Source: Sulfurovum sp.
GTDB lineage: Bacteria; Campylobacterota; Campylobacteria; Campylobacterales; Sulfurovaceae
Assembly: GCA_027062365.1 (NCBI GenBank)
Contig: JAMOTK010000050.1
Span: forward strand, 1 to 64,000
Length of the DNA stretch: 64,000 bases
Direction of reading: 5' to 3'
Below are positions 34,913-41,575 of this stretch, piece after piece. Under the pieces are notes generated by a model. The model did not search any database. It was not told the DNA's origin and worked only from the letters and a program-made list of their open reading frames with translations. Every line of letters begins with the position of its first letter. Position 1 is the stretch's first letter. The position numbers and the translations under genes are program-made.

Positions 34913-34960
34913 GTCCCAACTAGGCAGATTATATCATAAATATTTTAAAATAAAAAACTC

Positions 34961-35084
34961 GTAGGGGCAGACCTGTGTGTCTGCCCTTGATATGCCAAAC
35001 AACTATTTCATTCGTAAAAATAATTTATACAACATACCCACATTCATCACTATGCCAAGGGTAGAGACATGGCTCTACCCCTAC
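34961..35084. repeat. REP pair (BIME-like), family B
   Basis: Hairpin 1 has GTAG (34961-34964) then GGGCAGAC/GTCTGCCC. Hairpin 2 (35059-35084), facing it, has GGGTAGAG/CTCTACCC then CTAC, i.e. GTAG on the minus strand. The 70-bp middle contains ATATGCCAAACAACTAT, shared with the copy at 37826-37930. Confidence 0.75.
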
Positions 35085-35140
35085 AAGAGTAGAGCAAAAA
35101 TACCCTGAGCATAGGCGAAGAAATACCCTTGGGGTACAAA

Positions 35141-35569
35141 TCACTGTCCGTCTCTTACACACCTAACATAATAACTATGAGCCTTATCGAGAGCGTAGTC
35201 ATAGCCATTGGAGAAATAGACTCCCCACGCAAAAGAACTATAAGGGGCATAAGTAGTTGATGACCAATAAAAATTTGTAGAGACATAAGTAAAGCCACTA
35301 TCTAGTGCAGGATTAAACTTCTCTCTATTGGCTAGATAGTATAGCTCATTGAAATTGGGTAAGTGCCAATCGGTATAGCCTCCTAGTGTAGAAGCCTCAC
35401 AATAGGCAATGGCGTTTGCCCAAGTTTGGGTTTGGCTTGATGTATTGCTGTCATCTTGCCATATCAAATTGGTTTTGGTATCTACTACCACCTCTTTGTC
35501 ATTGTCTCTTATAAACTGAGCGTTAAGTATGCCAGTGAGTAAACATAAGATTAATAGTTTTTTCATCAT
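35141..35569 (-). CDS. Small secreted DUF1566 (Lcl-type) protein
   Basis: 142 residues: a signal peptide (1-17) and one DUF1566 domain with TNLIWQDDS, AIAYCEAS, DWHLPNFNEL, FYWSSTTYA, AWGVYFSNG and a final YYVRCVRDGQ. The domain has a C-type-lectin-like fold found in many secreted proteins; the function is unknown. The last 40 bp of coding sequence match the end of the larger DUF1566 gene at 36304-37749. It may be a partial duplicate of that gene's 3' end given its own signal sequence. A REP pair and the RAYT gene separate the two. Confidence 0.75.
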   Translation of the reverse strand: MMKKLLILCLLTGILNAQFIRDNDKEVVVDTKTNLIWQDDSNTSSQTQTWANAIAYCEASTLGGYTDWHLPNFNELYYLANREKFNPALDSGFTYVSTNFYWSSTTYAPYSSFAWGVYFSNGYDYALDKAHSYYVRCVRDGQ

Positions 35570-35593
35570 TTAATTCTCCTATTTTGATTTTTT

Positions 35594-35689
35594 GTAGGTC
35601 GGAGTCTCCGACTCCGACAATATATATATCCCCAAAATAAACTTTATTTCATCATACGCATTTGTCGGAGTGAGGACACTCCGACCTAC
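35594..35689. repeat. REP pair (BIME) left of RAYT, family A
   Basis: Hairpin 1 (35594-35618) has GTAG then GTCGGAGTC/GACTCCGAC. Hairpin 2 (35664-35689) has GTCGGAGTG/CACTCCGAC then CTAC. The same 97-bp unit lies in the same orientation on the other side of the RAYT gene. The RAYT stop codon (TAG, 35688-35686) is part of the GTAG foot. Confidence 0.85.
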
Positions 35690-36159
35690 GGTTTTTTGTA
35701 AAATGATGAATATTTCCAATCCTTTGTATCTTGTACCAAATTATGTTTGATGGGGTTAAATTGTATATATTTCATAGTCTCTACCCAATCTTTTTCGTCT
35801 CTAATCGTATGTTCATAATATCTATCTTGCCAAATACCAGAGTGCTGTCTTGTGTATTTGGAAGCAGATAATGTCATTTTGGCTTCTTCTTTGATAGTTT
35901 TATCTAGCCCATATAAAAAGCTTCTCTTGATATGGCTAATAATTTTGGGATACTCCAAACTATTTTTAGGCGTAATTATCATGTGTAGGTGGTCAGGCAA
36001 AATTACAATCGCATCGATATGGTATTCATATTTCTTTTTGCTCCATACAAAAGCATTACGCAATATCTCAATATTATCAATCAACAATGCCTTACGATTA
36101 TAGGTAACCATCGTAATAAAATAACTATGCCTATGAGCAAATATGCGTCTATACTTCAT
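35686..36159 (-). CDS. REP-associated tyrosine transposase (RAYT, Y1_Tnp)
   Basis: 157 residues. It has the HUH motif DHLHMI (His57, His59) and the catalytic Tyr131 in MKYIQFNPIKHNLV, as in TnpA-REP proteins related to IS200/IS605 transposases. These nick single-stranded REP DNA and need a GTAG tetranucleotide at the hairpin base. Here both flanks carry REP pairs with that GTAG foot (35594-35689 and 36186-36282), so enzyme and substrate sit together. Length is normal and the frame is intact, so it may still be active. Confidence 0.9.
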   Translation of the reverse strand: MKYRRIFAHRHSYFITMVTYNRKALLIDNIEILRNAFVWSKKKYEYHIDAIVILPDHLHMIITPKNSLEYPKIISHIKRSFLYGLDKTIKEEAKMTLSASKYTRQHSGIWQDRYYEHTIRDEKDWVETMKYIQFNPIKHNLVQDTKDWKYSSFYKKP

Positions 36160-36185
36160 AAAAACCTCTTTATCATAAAAAAACC

Positions 36186-36282
36186 GTAGGTCGGAGTCTC
36201 CGACTCCGACAACAGCTATATCCCCAAAACCAAACTTTATTTTATCATAAATATTTGTCGGAGTGAGGACACTCCGACCTAC
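36186..36282. repeat. REP pair (BIME) right of RAYT, family A
   Basis: Hairpin 1 (36186-36210) has GTAG then GTCGGAGTC/GACTCCGAC. Hairpin 2 (36257-36282) has GTCGGAGTG/CACTCCGAC then CTAC. It is the twin of 35594-35689. The middle, including TATATCCCCAAAA, is mostly shared. Confidence 0.85.
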
Positions 36283-36303
36283 AAGAGCAGAGCAAAAATC
36301 AAA

Positions 36304-37749
36304 TCACTGTCCGTCTCTTACACACCTAACATAATAACTATCCGTCTTATTGCGATCGTAGCCAGAGCCATTGGAGAAATTGACTCCCCACGCACGAGAA
36401 CTATTAAAGGCATAAGAGCTAAAAGACCAATAAAGGCTAGTGTTGGTATTGGTAAATAATGGATTAATTGCAGGATTGGTTCTGCCCTTGTCTGTGAGTG
36501 AGACTAATTCATCAATTGTTGGTAATCTCCAATCTTCGCTAGAGCCTAAATATAAGTCTTCACAATAGCTTATTGCATCGGCATGGGTATAGGTATTGTT
36601 ATCGTCTTCTTGTTGCCAAATAAGGGCTGTGTTGTTGTCTGTGATTGTGCCATTGCTATTGTCTGTGTAAGCTTGTGTTATTCCTCTACTTAAGTTTGCG
36701 TCATCATAGTCGTTGTAGCTTGTGGTTTGTCCTGTTTTTATTCTTGAAAACTTGTTGATTTGTTCTATCTCCATGGCTGTTTCTACTCCTGCGTTTAAAG
36801 AGATATTTGTATCTTTTAATATTTCACTACCCGCATCAAAGTGTATCGTGTATTTAGACCAAGAATTATTATACTCTTCTGATGTGATGACTATTGTTTG
36901 TGTAGGGTTCAAAATAAAGCTATCATCATCTGCCAAGATATGACTAGCATTAACATCTTTACTCAAATATATATTTAATACATCATCATTTGTATTTGTA
37001 GTAGAATTATCATCATAAACAGCCGAAGAGATATTGACATCATTAATCGTAATATTTACATCTACTCCTATACTAAACCCTGCACCATTGGTGGCATTGA
37101 CTTCAAGTGTATAAAAAGATTTTGTTTCATAATCTACTATTGCTTTAGTTGTAATCACCCCATTAGCATCTATCTCAAAAATATCACTTTCATTCAAGTC
37201 AAAAGCCGTAATCGCTGTATCTCCACTATCACTCACCACTACAGTAGCAACTGTTGTACCTATGGGAATAATCTCATCTATATCTGTACTTAATCCTACA
37301 AGGGTTGCAACAACATCTACTATATTCGTAATATGTATCGTAATCTCTTGCGTAAACTCATCTCCTTTACTATCTGTAGCCGTAACAGTAAAGGTATAGA
37401 GTATATTTCCAGATTCATAATTAGGAGGGCTTAGGAAAGTGACTACTCCTGTGGTGGTATTGAGGTCAAAGAGAGTACTGTTTCCATCGCTAATGGCATA
37501 GGTGATAGGGGTATTTGGACTATTGAGATTTAGGGTAAGGGCTGAAGAGTTATTTTCGTTGATAGAGATATTGGACTCATTTGTAAAAGTAGGTGCTACG
37601 CTCACTGTATCTAAGAGTATAAAGTTTGTGATAATGCTTAGTGTTGCGTGGAGTTGCTTATCGGTCAAAGCCGTATTCGCCGAAGCACTTTGCATCGTGA
37701 AGCCAAAGAGAAAGAGTAGGATTAAGAGTTTGTGAAGCGTATGTTTCAT
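36304..37749 (-). CDS. Secreted cadherin-like repeat protein with C-terminal DUF1566 domain
   Basis: 481 residues. It has a signal peptide (about 1-25), then two to three cadherin/Ig-like beta domains (about 50-330). Motifs are FDLNTTTGVVTFLSPPNYES and YTFTVTATDSKGDEF, then EIDANGVITTKAIVDYE with LEVNATNGAG. A DUF1566 domain follows (about 355-481) with ALIWQQED, DWRLPTIDEL, LYWSFSSYA and YYVRCVRDGQ. Acidic, Asn/Thr-rich and low in Cys, as expected for a surface or secreted adhesin; that role is inference. Its 3' end shares near-identical sequence with the small DUF1566 gene at 35141-35569. Confidence 0.75.
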   Translation of the reverse strand: MKHTLHKLLILLFLFGFTMQSASANTALTDKQLHATLSIITNFILLDTVSVAPTFTNESNISINENNSSALTLNLNSPNTPITYAISDGNSTLFDLNTTTGVVTFLSPPNYESGNILYTFTVTATDSKGDEFTQEITIHITNIVDVVATLVGLSTDIDEIIPIGTTVATVVVSDSGDTAITAFDLNESDIFEIDANGVITTKAIVDYETKSFYTLEVNATNGAGFSIGVDVNITINDVNISSAVYDDNSTTNTNDDVLNIYLSKDVNASHILADDDSFILNPTQTIVITSEEYNNSWSKYTIHFDAGSEILKDTNISLNAGVETAMEIEQINKFSRIKTGQTTSYNDYDDANLSRGITQAYTDNSNGTITDNNTALIWQQEDDNNTYTHADAISYCEDLYLGSSEDWRLPTIDELVSLTDKGRTNPAINPLFTNTNTSLYWSFSSYAFNSSRAWGVNFSNGSGYDRNKTDSYYVRCVRDGQ

Positions 37750-37760
37750 GACTATGCCTT

Positions 37761-37796
37761 TTGTGGGTATTGTGGGTATTGTGGGTATTGTGGGTA
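37761..37796. repeat. Four tandem 9-bp repeats
   Basis: TTGTGGGTA occurs four times head to tail just upstream of the cadherin-like gene (start 37749), inside its promoter or leader. A repeat unit of this kind can change number by slippage and so alter promoter spacing. Confidence 0.85.
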
Positions 37797-37825
37797 AAAT
37801 TGTAACATTGTTTTACTTAAAAAAA

Positions 37826-37930
37826 GTAGGGGCAGACCCATGTGTCTGCCCTTGATATACCAAACAACTATTGCATTCACAAACACAATTTTATTTGCAT
37901 TCAAGGGTAGAGACACGGCTCTACCCCTAC
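37826..37930. repeat. REP pair (BIME-like), family B
   Basis: Hairpin 1 (37826-37851) has GTAG then GGGCAGAC/GTCTGCCC. Hairpin 2 (37905-37930) has GGGTAGAG/CTCTACCC then CTAC. The last CTAC supplies the TAG stop codon of the GGDEF-EAL gene on the minus strand (37929-37927). Confidence 0.75.
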
Positions 37931-39780
37931 ATTTTAATAAGGTATCTCTCTTCAAATTTCTCTTTGCTCAGAGGTTTGGAAAAATGGTAGCCTTGGAAGA
38001 CATCGCAATGATATTGTGATAAAAATATAAATTGTTCTTCATTTTCTATGCCTTCTATGACGACATTTAAAGAAAAGTTTTTAGCAATGGAGAGCATGGT
38101 ACGTACCATGGTTTTGTCTGTTTCACTCTCTAGTAAATGATTGATAAAAAGTTTATCTATTTTAAGCTCATCAATAGGTAGATTTCTGAGATAACTCAAA
38201 GAAGAATATCCTGTACCAAAGTCATCCATAGAAAATATAATACCTAATGCTTTAAGTCTTAACATAATATCTGTAACCTTTTCTACATCTGAGACTAAGA
38301 TACTTTCTGTAATTTCAAAGATGATTTTTATAGTATTCTTGGGATGTACATATTGTTGCATAAGAGATTCTATCTCTTCTATAAATGTACTGTAAAATAG
38401 TTGTCTTACACTGATATTGATAGAGATGTAGGCTATTTTTAAGCCTCGTTCATGCCACTCGTCTATCGTTTTGAAAGTCTCTAGTAAGATATAGGCACCT
38501 AGTTCGATAATAAGTCCTGTTTTTTCAGCAATAGGGATAAAACTATCAGGAGGGACTATGCCTAAATCATCATCATCCCAACGTGCCAATACTTCACAGC
38601 CTATCGCTTCTTGATTTTTATTTACTTGTACTTGATAGTTCAAATATATTTTTTTATCATGTAGGGCATTATAAAGCTTTTGCTTGATGACTAGGGTATT
38701 ATTGACCGATTCTTCTAACTCTTTAGAAAAGGTAATCACACCATCTCTACCAGCTTTTTTGGCTTCATACATAGCAATATCTGCTTCTTTCAAAAAATTA
38801 TTTGAATGAGAAAAATTTGTATCTATTTGACTCACACCAATACTTGCACTCAAATATAGATGCTGTCCATCGATGATATAAGGTTCTTTGAGGATAGCTA
38901 GTAAATTTTCAGCATAGCCAATCACTTTTTGTTGAGCGTATTCCTCTTGGTCTATATCTTTACTCACTACAATAAATTCATCTCCACCTAAACGTGCGAT
39001 AAAATGTGAAAGCTCACAAGTATTTTTGATACGAGAAGCAACTTCTTGTAAAACTTTGTCTCCCATATCATGTCCTAAAGAATCGTTAATCGATTTAAAA
39101 TAGTCTAAATCAATTAACAATATATATGCTTTTTTATGGTTTAATGCCAATCTGTCTAGCATGAATTGCATATATTCCATATAGTATCGTCTATTATACA
39201 GACCTGTCAAGGCATCATGTTGGGCATGATAATAATTTTTTTGGATAAGCATATAGGTATTGTTTGAAGCATAGATGAGTACCCCCAAAAAGATAATAGA
39301 AAACAAAGACAACACATATCCATACCATGTAGCTACCAAAAAGAAATAGCCAATTAAAGGTAGCATCAAAATCAATAATATAGGGATAAATATTTTACGT
39401 TCAGAGAATAAAAGTGCTGAAGCTACAACCGAAGCACCTAGTTGTGTAAAGATAGCAATATAATGTAAATGGTGTTTTACTTCTGTAGAATAGAGCATAA
39501 AGATAACAGTCCATAGAAGAAAGATAATATACATAAAAGCGATAAGATGCTTGTACCATCGAGATAATTCTGATTCTTCCATCTTATGTGTAGCGAACCA
39601 TATATATAGTATTACCCCATACAACGCAGTCATCCATACGGCCACATACCATAATATTGCAGGTAAAAAAACATCATATATATATCCAAAGACTACATAT
39701 ACGATCCCAGGGATAAGAGAAAGAAAAATCATTAAAAGTATTTGTTTTTGAAAATATAGATAATGATTTTGATGTTTCAT
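37927..39780 (-). CDS. Membrane GGDEF-EAL protein (c-di-GMP turnover)
   Basis: 617 residues. There are six N-terminal transmembrane helices (about 12-180), a GGDEF domain with intact GGDEF (265-269), and an EAL domain (about 360-610). The EAL domain has CEVLARW in place of EAL-RW, an intact DDFGTGYSSLSYL, KIDKLFI and VIEGIENEEQ. No RxxD inhibitory site is seen five residues before GGDEF (ELSH instead), so the cyclase would not be product-inhibited. Both activities are plausible. It could set c-di-GMP levels read by PelD. The stop codon lies inside a REP hairpin foot. Confidence 0.92.
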   Translation of the reverse strand: MKHQNHYLYFQKQILLMIFLSLIPGIVYVVFGYIYDVFLPAILWYVAVWMTALYGVILYIWFATHKMEESELSRWYKHLIAFMYIIFLLWTVIFMLYSTEVKHHLHYIAIFTQLGASVVASALLFSERKIFIPILLILMLPLIGYFFLVATWYGYVLSLFSIIFLGVLIYASNNTYMLIQKNYYHAQHDALTGLYNRRYYMEYMQFMLDRLALNHKKAYILLIDLDYFKSINDSLGHDMGDKVLQEVASRIKNTCELSHFIARLGGDEFIVVSKDIDQEEYAQQKVIGYAENLLAILKEPYIIDGQHLYLSASIGVSQIDTNFSHSNNFLKEADIAMYEAKKAGRDGVITFSKELEESVNNTLVIKQKLYNALHDKKIYLNYQVQVNKNQEAIGCEVLARWDDDDLGIVPPDSFIPIAEKTGLIIELGAYILLETFKTIDEWHERGLKIAYISINISVRQLFYSTFIEEIESLMQQYVHPKNTIKIIFEITESILVSDVEKVTDIMLRLKALGIIFSMDDFGTGYSSLSYLRNLPIDELKIDKLFINHLLESETDKTMVRTMLSIAKNFSLNVVIEGIENEEQFIFLSQYHCDVFQGYHFSKPLSKEKFEERYLIKM

Positions 39781-39786
39781 AATGCA

Positions 39787-40158
39787 TTAATCCTTAAAAA
39801 TAATAATATCATAAGCACTTGTAGTTACCAAAGACTTACTACTATGCACTGAGCCATTACGGTTGACCTTAGAGAGTTCTGCTTTGAGTTGGTCTATCTC
39901 TTTTTGCATTGTATCTATCTGTTCTTTGAGTTTCAAGACAATATCTACACCTGCTAAATTGACCCCCATTTGACGTGTCAAACGCAATATCATCTTCATA
40001 CGTTCTATGTCACGCTGAGAGTACAAACGCATACGCCCTTGAGTACGAGATGGCTCTACTAGCCCTTCTCTCTCATACTGTCTTAGTGTCTGTGGATGAA
40101 TCTCTAGCATGGTAGCCACTACAGAGATAAGGTAAACAGGTTCATCATAGCCGTGCAT
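39787..40158 (-). CDS. hspR: Heat-shock repressor HspR (MerR family)
   Basis: 123 residues: a MerR-type winged helix with YLISVVATMLEIHPQTLRQY and GLVEPSRTQGRMRLYSQRDIE, then a coiled coil (about 70-95) and a short C-terminal tail. HspR binds HAIR sites and represses heat-shock operons, often with DnaK as co-repressor. It lies 15 bp after cbpA, and a matching HAIR site overlaps the cbpA promoter (41071-41091). Autoregulation of the cbpA-hspR operon is therefore likely, as known in Helicobacter. Confidence 0.93.
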   Translation of the reverse strand: MHGYDEPVYLISVVATMLEIHPQTLRQYEREGLVEPSRTQGRMRLYSQRDIERMKMILRLTRQMGVNLAGVDIVLKLKEQIDTMQKEIDQLKAELSKVNRNGSVHSSKSLVTTSAYDIIIFKD

Positions 40159-40173
40159 CGTTACTCCTTTGTC

Positions 40174-41016
40174 CTATAGTTGTGCTTCTAGTATCTCTTT
40201 GAGTTCATCATCAAGACTATCTACATCAGGTAAGACCACATTGGCTACAAGATATAAATCACCATTCATAGCCGTCTTTCTATCCGTAACCCCTTTGCCT
40301 TTGAGTCTAAACTTTTGACCATTTTTAGTATTTTTTGGTACTTTAAGAGCCACCTCTTTTTCTGGTGTTTCTACAGCGATTTTACCACCAAAAAGGGCTT
40401 CTTTAAGAGGCACATCAAAGGTTTTGTAAAGATTATCCCCTTTTCTTTCATACTCATCAGAGTCACTAATATTTACTTGTATGAGCAAGTCACCTGCTTG
40501 TCCTTGATACTGCTTTCCTTTACCTCTCACACGCAAGGTTTCACCTGTTTTTATCCCTGCTGGTATTTTGATGTCAAAGCTTTTTCCATTGGCAGAAACA
40601 CTTTGTTTTCCTCCTCTAATCGAGACCATAAAAGGTACAGAGATACGTGCTTGTGTATCTAAGTTAGGTCCACCGAAGCCTCCAAAGCCCCCTTGTCCTC
40701 CAGAAGAGCCACCTCCTCCTCCAAACATCTGACGTAGTATATCATCTAAATCTACACCACCACCTTGCCCTTGAGCAAAATCATGAAAATTTTGACCACC
40801 AAACATAGCATCACCATGCTGGTCATATTGTGATTTTTTATCGTTATCAGAAAGTACTTCATACGCAGCATTAATTTCTTTAAATTTATCTACAGCAGAT
40901 TCATCTTTATTTATATCGGGGTGATATTTTCTTGCGAGTTTTCTATATGCTTTTTTGATTTCATCAGCAGAGGCTTGTTCGCTCACACCGAGTGTTTCGT
41001 ATAAACTTTTTGACAT
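40174..41016 (-). CDS. cbpA: CbpA/DnaJ-family co-chaperone
   Basis: 280 residues with a J domain (about 4-68) including the HPD motif (32-34), then a Gly-rich linker (about 95-125) and the two C-terminal substrate-binding barrels. There is no Cys-rich zinc domain, so it is CbpA-type rather than DnaJ. It recruits DnaK to clients and may bind curved DNA. First gene of the operon with hspR. Its promoter has TTGACA/TATAAT with 18-bp spacing, and the -35 lies inside a HAIR operator. Confidence 0.93.
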   Translation of the reverse strand: MSKSLYETLGVSEQASADEIKKAYRKLARKYHPDINKDESAVDKFKEINAAYEVLSDNDKKSQYDQHGDAMFGGQNFHDFAQGQGGGVDLDDILRQMFGGGGGSSGGQGGFGGFGGPNLDTQARISVPFMVSIRGGKQSVSANGKSFDIKIPAGIKTGETLRVRGKGKQYQGQAGDLLIQVNISDSDEYERKGDNLYKTFDVPLKEALFGGKIAVETPEKEVALKVPKNTKNGQKFRLKGKGVTDRKTAMNGDLYLVANVVLPDVDSLDDELKEILEAQL

Positions 41017-41056
41017 ATTTTATCCTAAATAATAATTTTATTTTATATATAGATAA

Positions 41057-41091
41057 ATTATATCAAAAAGGTTGAGTCAATGTCAATCAAG
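41057..41091 (-). promoter_or_regulatory. cbpA-hspR promoter with HspR HAIR operator
   Basis: On the plus strand GTTGAGT (41071-41077), seven bases, then AATCAAG (41085-41091) matches the HAIR consensus CTTGAGT-N7-ACTCAAG at 12 of 14 positions. The minus-strand -35 TTGACA (41086-41081) lies within it and the -10 TATAAT is at 41062-41057. Bound HspR would cover the -35. Confidence 0.8.
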
Positions 41092-41111
41092 TTTGACACT
41101 ATTTGGAGATA

Positions 41112-41507
41112 TTACTGTATATATGGTACTGTTTTATACCCTTCATGTATCATTTTCATGATTCCACCTTTGAGATTGATGACTTTATAGTTCAATTTTT
41201 CAGATAAAAATTCTGAAACCATCCCCGTACGAGACCCGACACGACACACAAGAGCAAACGTTTCATCTTTACCCACAGCCATATCTAATTGTTTTAAAAA
41301 CATTTCTACATCAAAATTACCTGCTTCATCAAAAAACATAATCGTATAAGAATCCTTGATAATACCCGTTTCTTTCCACTCTGCTGGTGTACGTATATCA
41401 ATAATTTTTATCTTTTTATCCACAAAACTAGGTGTCGACCAAACATGCGTCAACTCAGCCATCAACATCGTACCCACAAAAAGTAATCCAAATACTATTT
41501 TTTTCAT
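41112..41507 (-). CDS. Periplasmic single-domain rhodanese
   Basis: 131 residues with a signal peptide (1-17) and a rhodanese-like domain: KIIDIRTPAEWKETG and the active-site loop VCRVGSRTG with Cys88. The loop has Arg residues typical of sulfurtransferases and no zinc motif. In sulfur-oxidising Campylobacterota such proteins may carry sulfane sulfur in the periplasm; that use is inference. Stands alone between cbpA and tex with short gaps. Confidence 0.85.
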   Translation of the reverse strand: MKKIVFGLLFVGTMLMAELTHVWSTPSFVDKKIKIIDIRTPAEWKETGIIKDSYTIMFFDEAGNFDVEMFLKQLDMAVGKDETFALVCRVGSRTGMVSEFLSEKLNYKVINLKGGIMKMIHEGYKTVPYIQ

Positions 41508-41575
41508 ACAAATTTCCTTTTTTCTTATAATATTTAAAATTATAGCTTATTTTGGTAAATGTAGTACTATTTCAC

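Larger units (their letters stand above)
34785..34922 (-). ncRNA. Putative antitoxin antisense RNA, copy 2
   Basis: A minus-strand TATAAT at 34933-34928 would start an RNA at the TAGTTGGG about 6 bp downstream, as in copy 1. It would be complementary to the terminator hairpin, toxin ORF and RBS. No intrinsic terminator is clear on this strand, so the end given is only the far side of the conserved leader motif. Confidence 0.4.
34731..34933 (+). other. Type I toxin-antitoxin-like element, copy 2
   Basis: Inverted paralogue of the element at 28709-28914. In order on the plus strand: TAAAAT (34731-34736); TAGTTGGG 10 bp later (34745-34752); GGTGGGACAGGGTCAGCC (34785-34802), identical to copy 1; GGAG RBS; a 20-codon ORF; a terminator; CCCAACTA (34915-34922), complementary to the 5' TAGTTGGG. 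On the minus strand a TATAAT (34933-34928) lies 6 bp before the antisense start. TGGGACA (34787-34793) could also pair with TGTCCCA (34912-34918), in competition with the end pairing. Confidence 0.7.

Noticed and set aside
35141..37749. Diversity-generating retroelement with DUF1566 variable proteins
   Set aside because: No reverse transcriptase, template repeat or accessory gene is present in the window; the similar 3' ends are better explained by duplication.
37752..37955. 67-codon minus-strand frame ending in repeated Tyr-Pro-Gln
   Set aside because: It is formed by the 9-bp tandem repeat and a REP pair, with no RBS, and overlaps the GGDEF-EAL stop.
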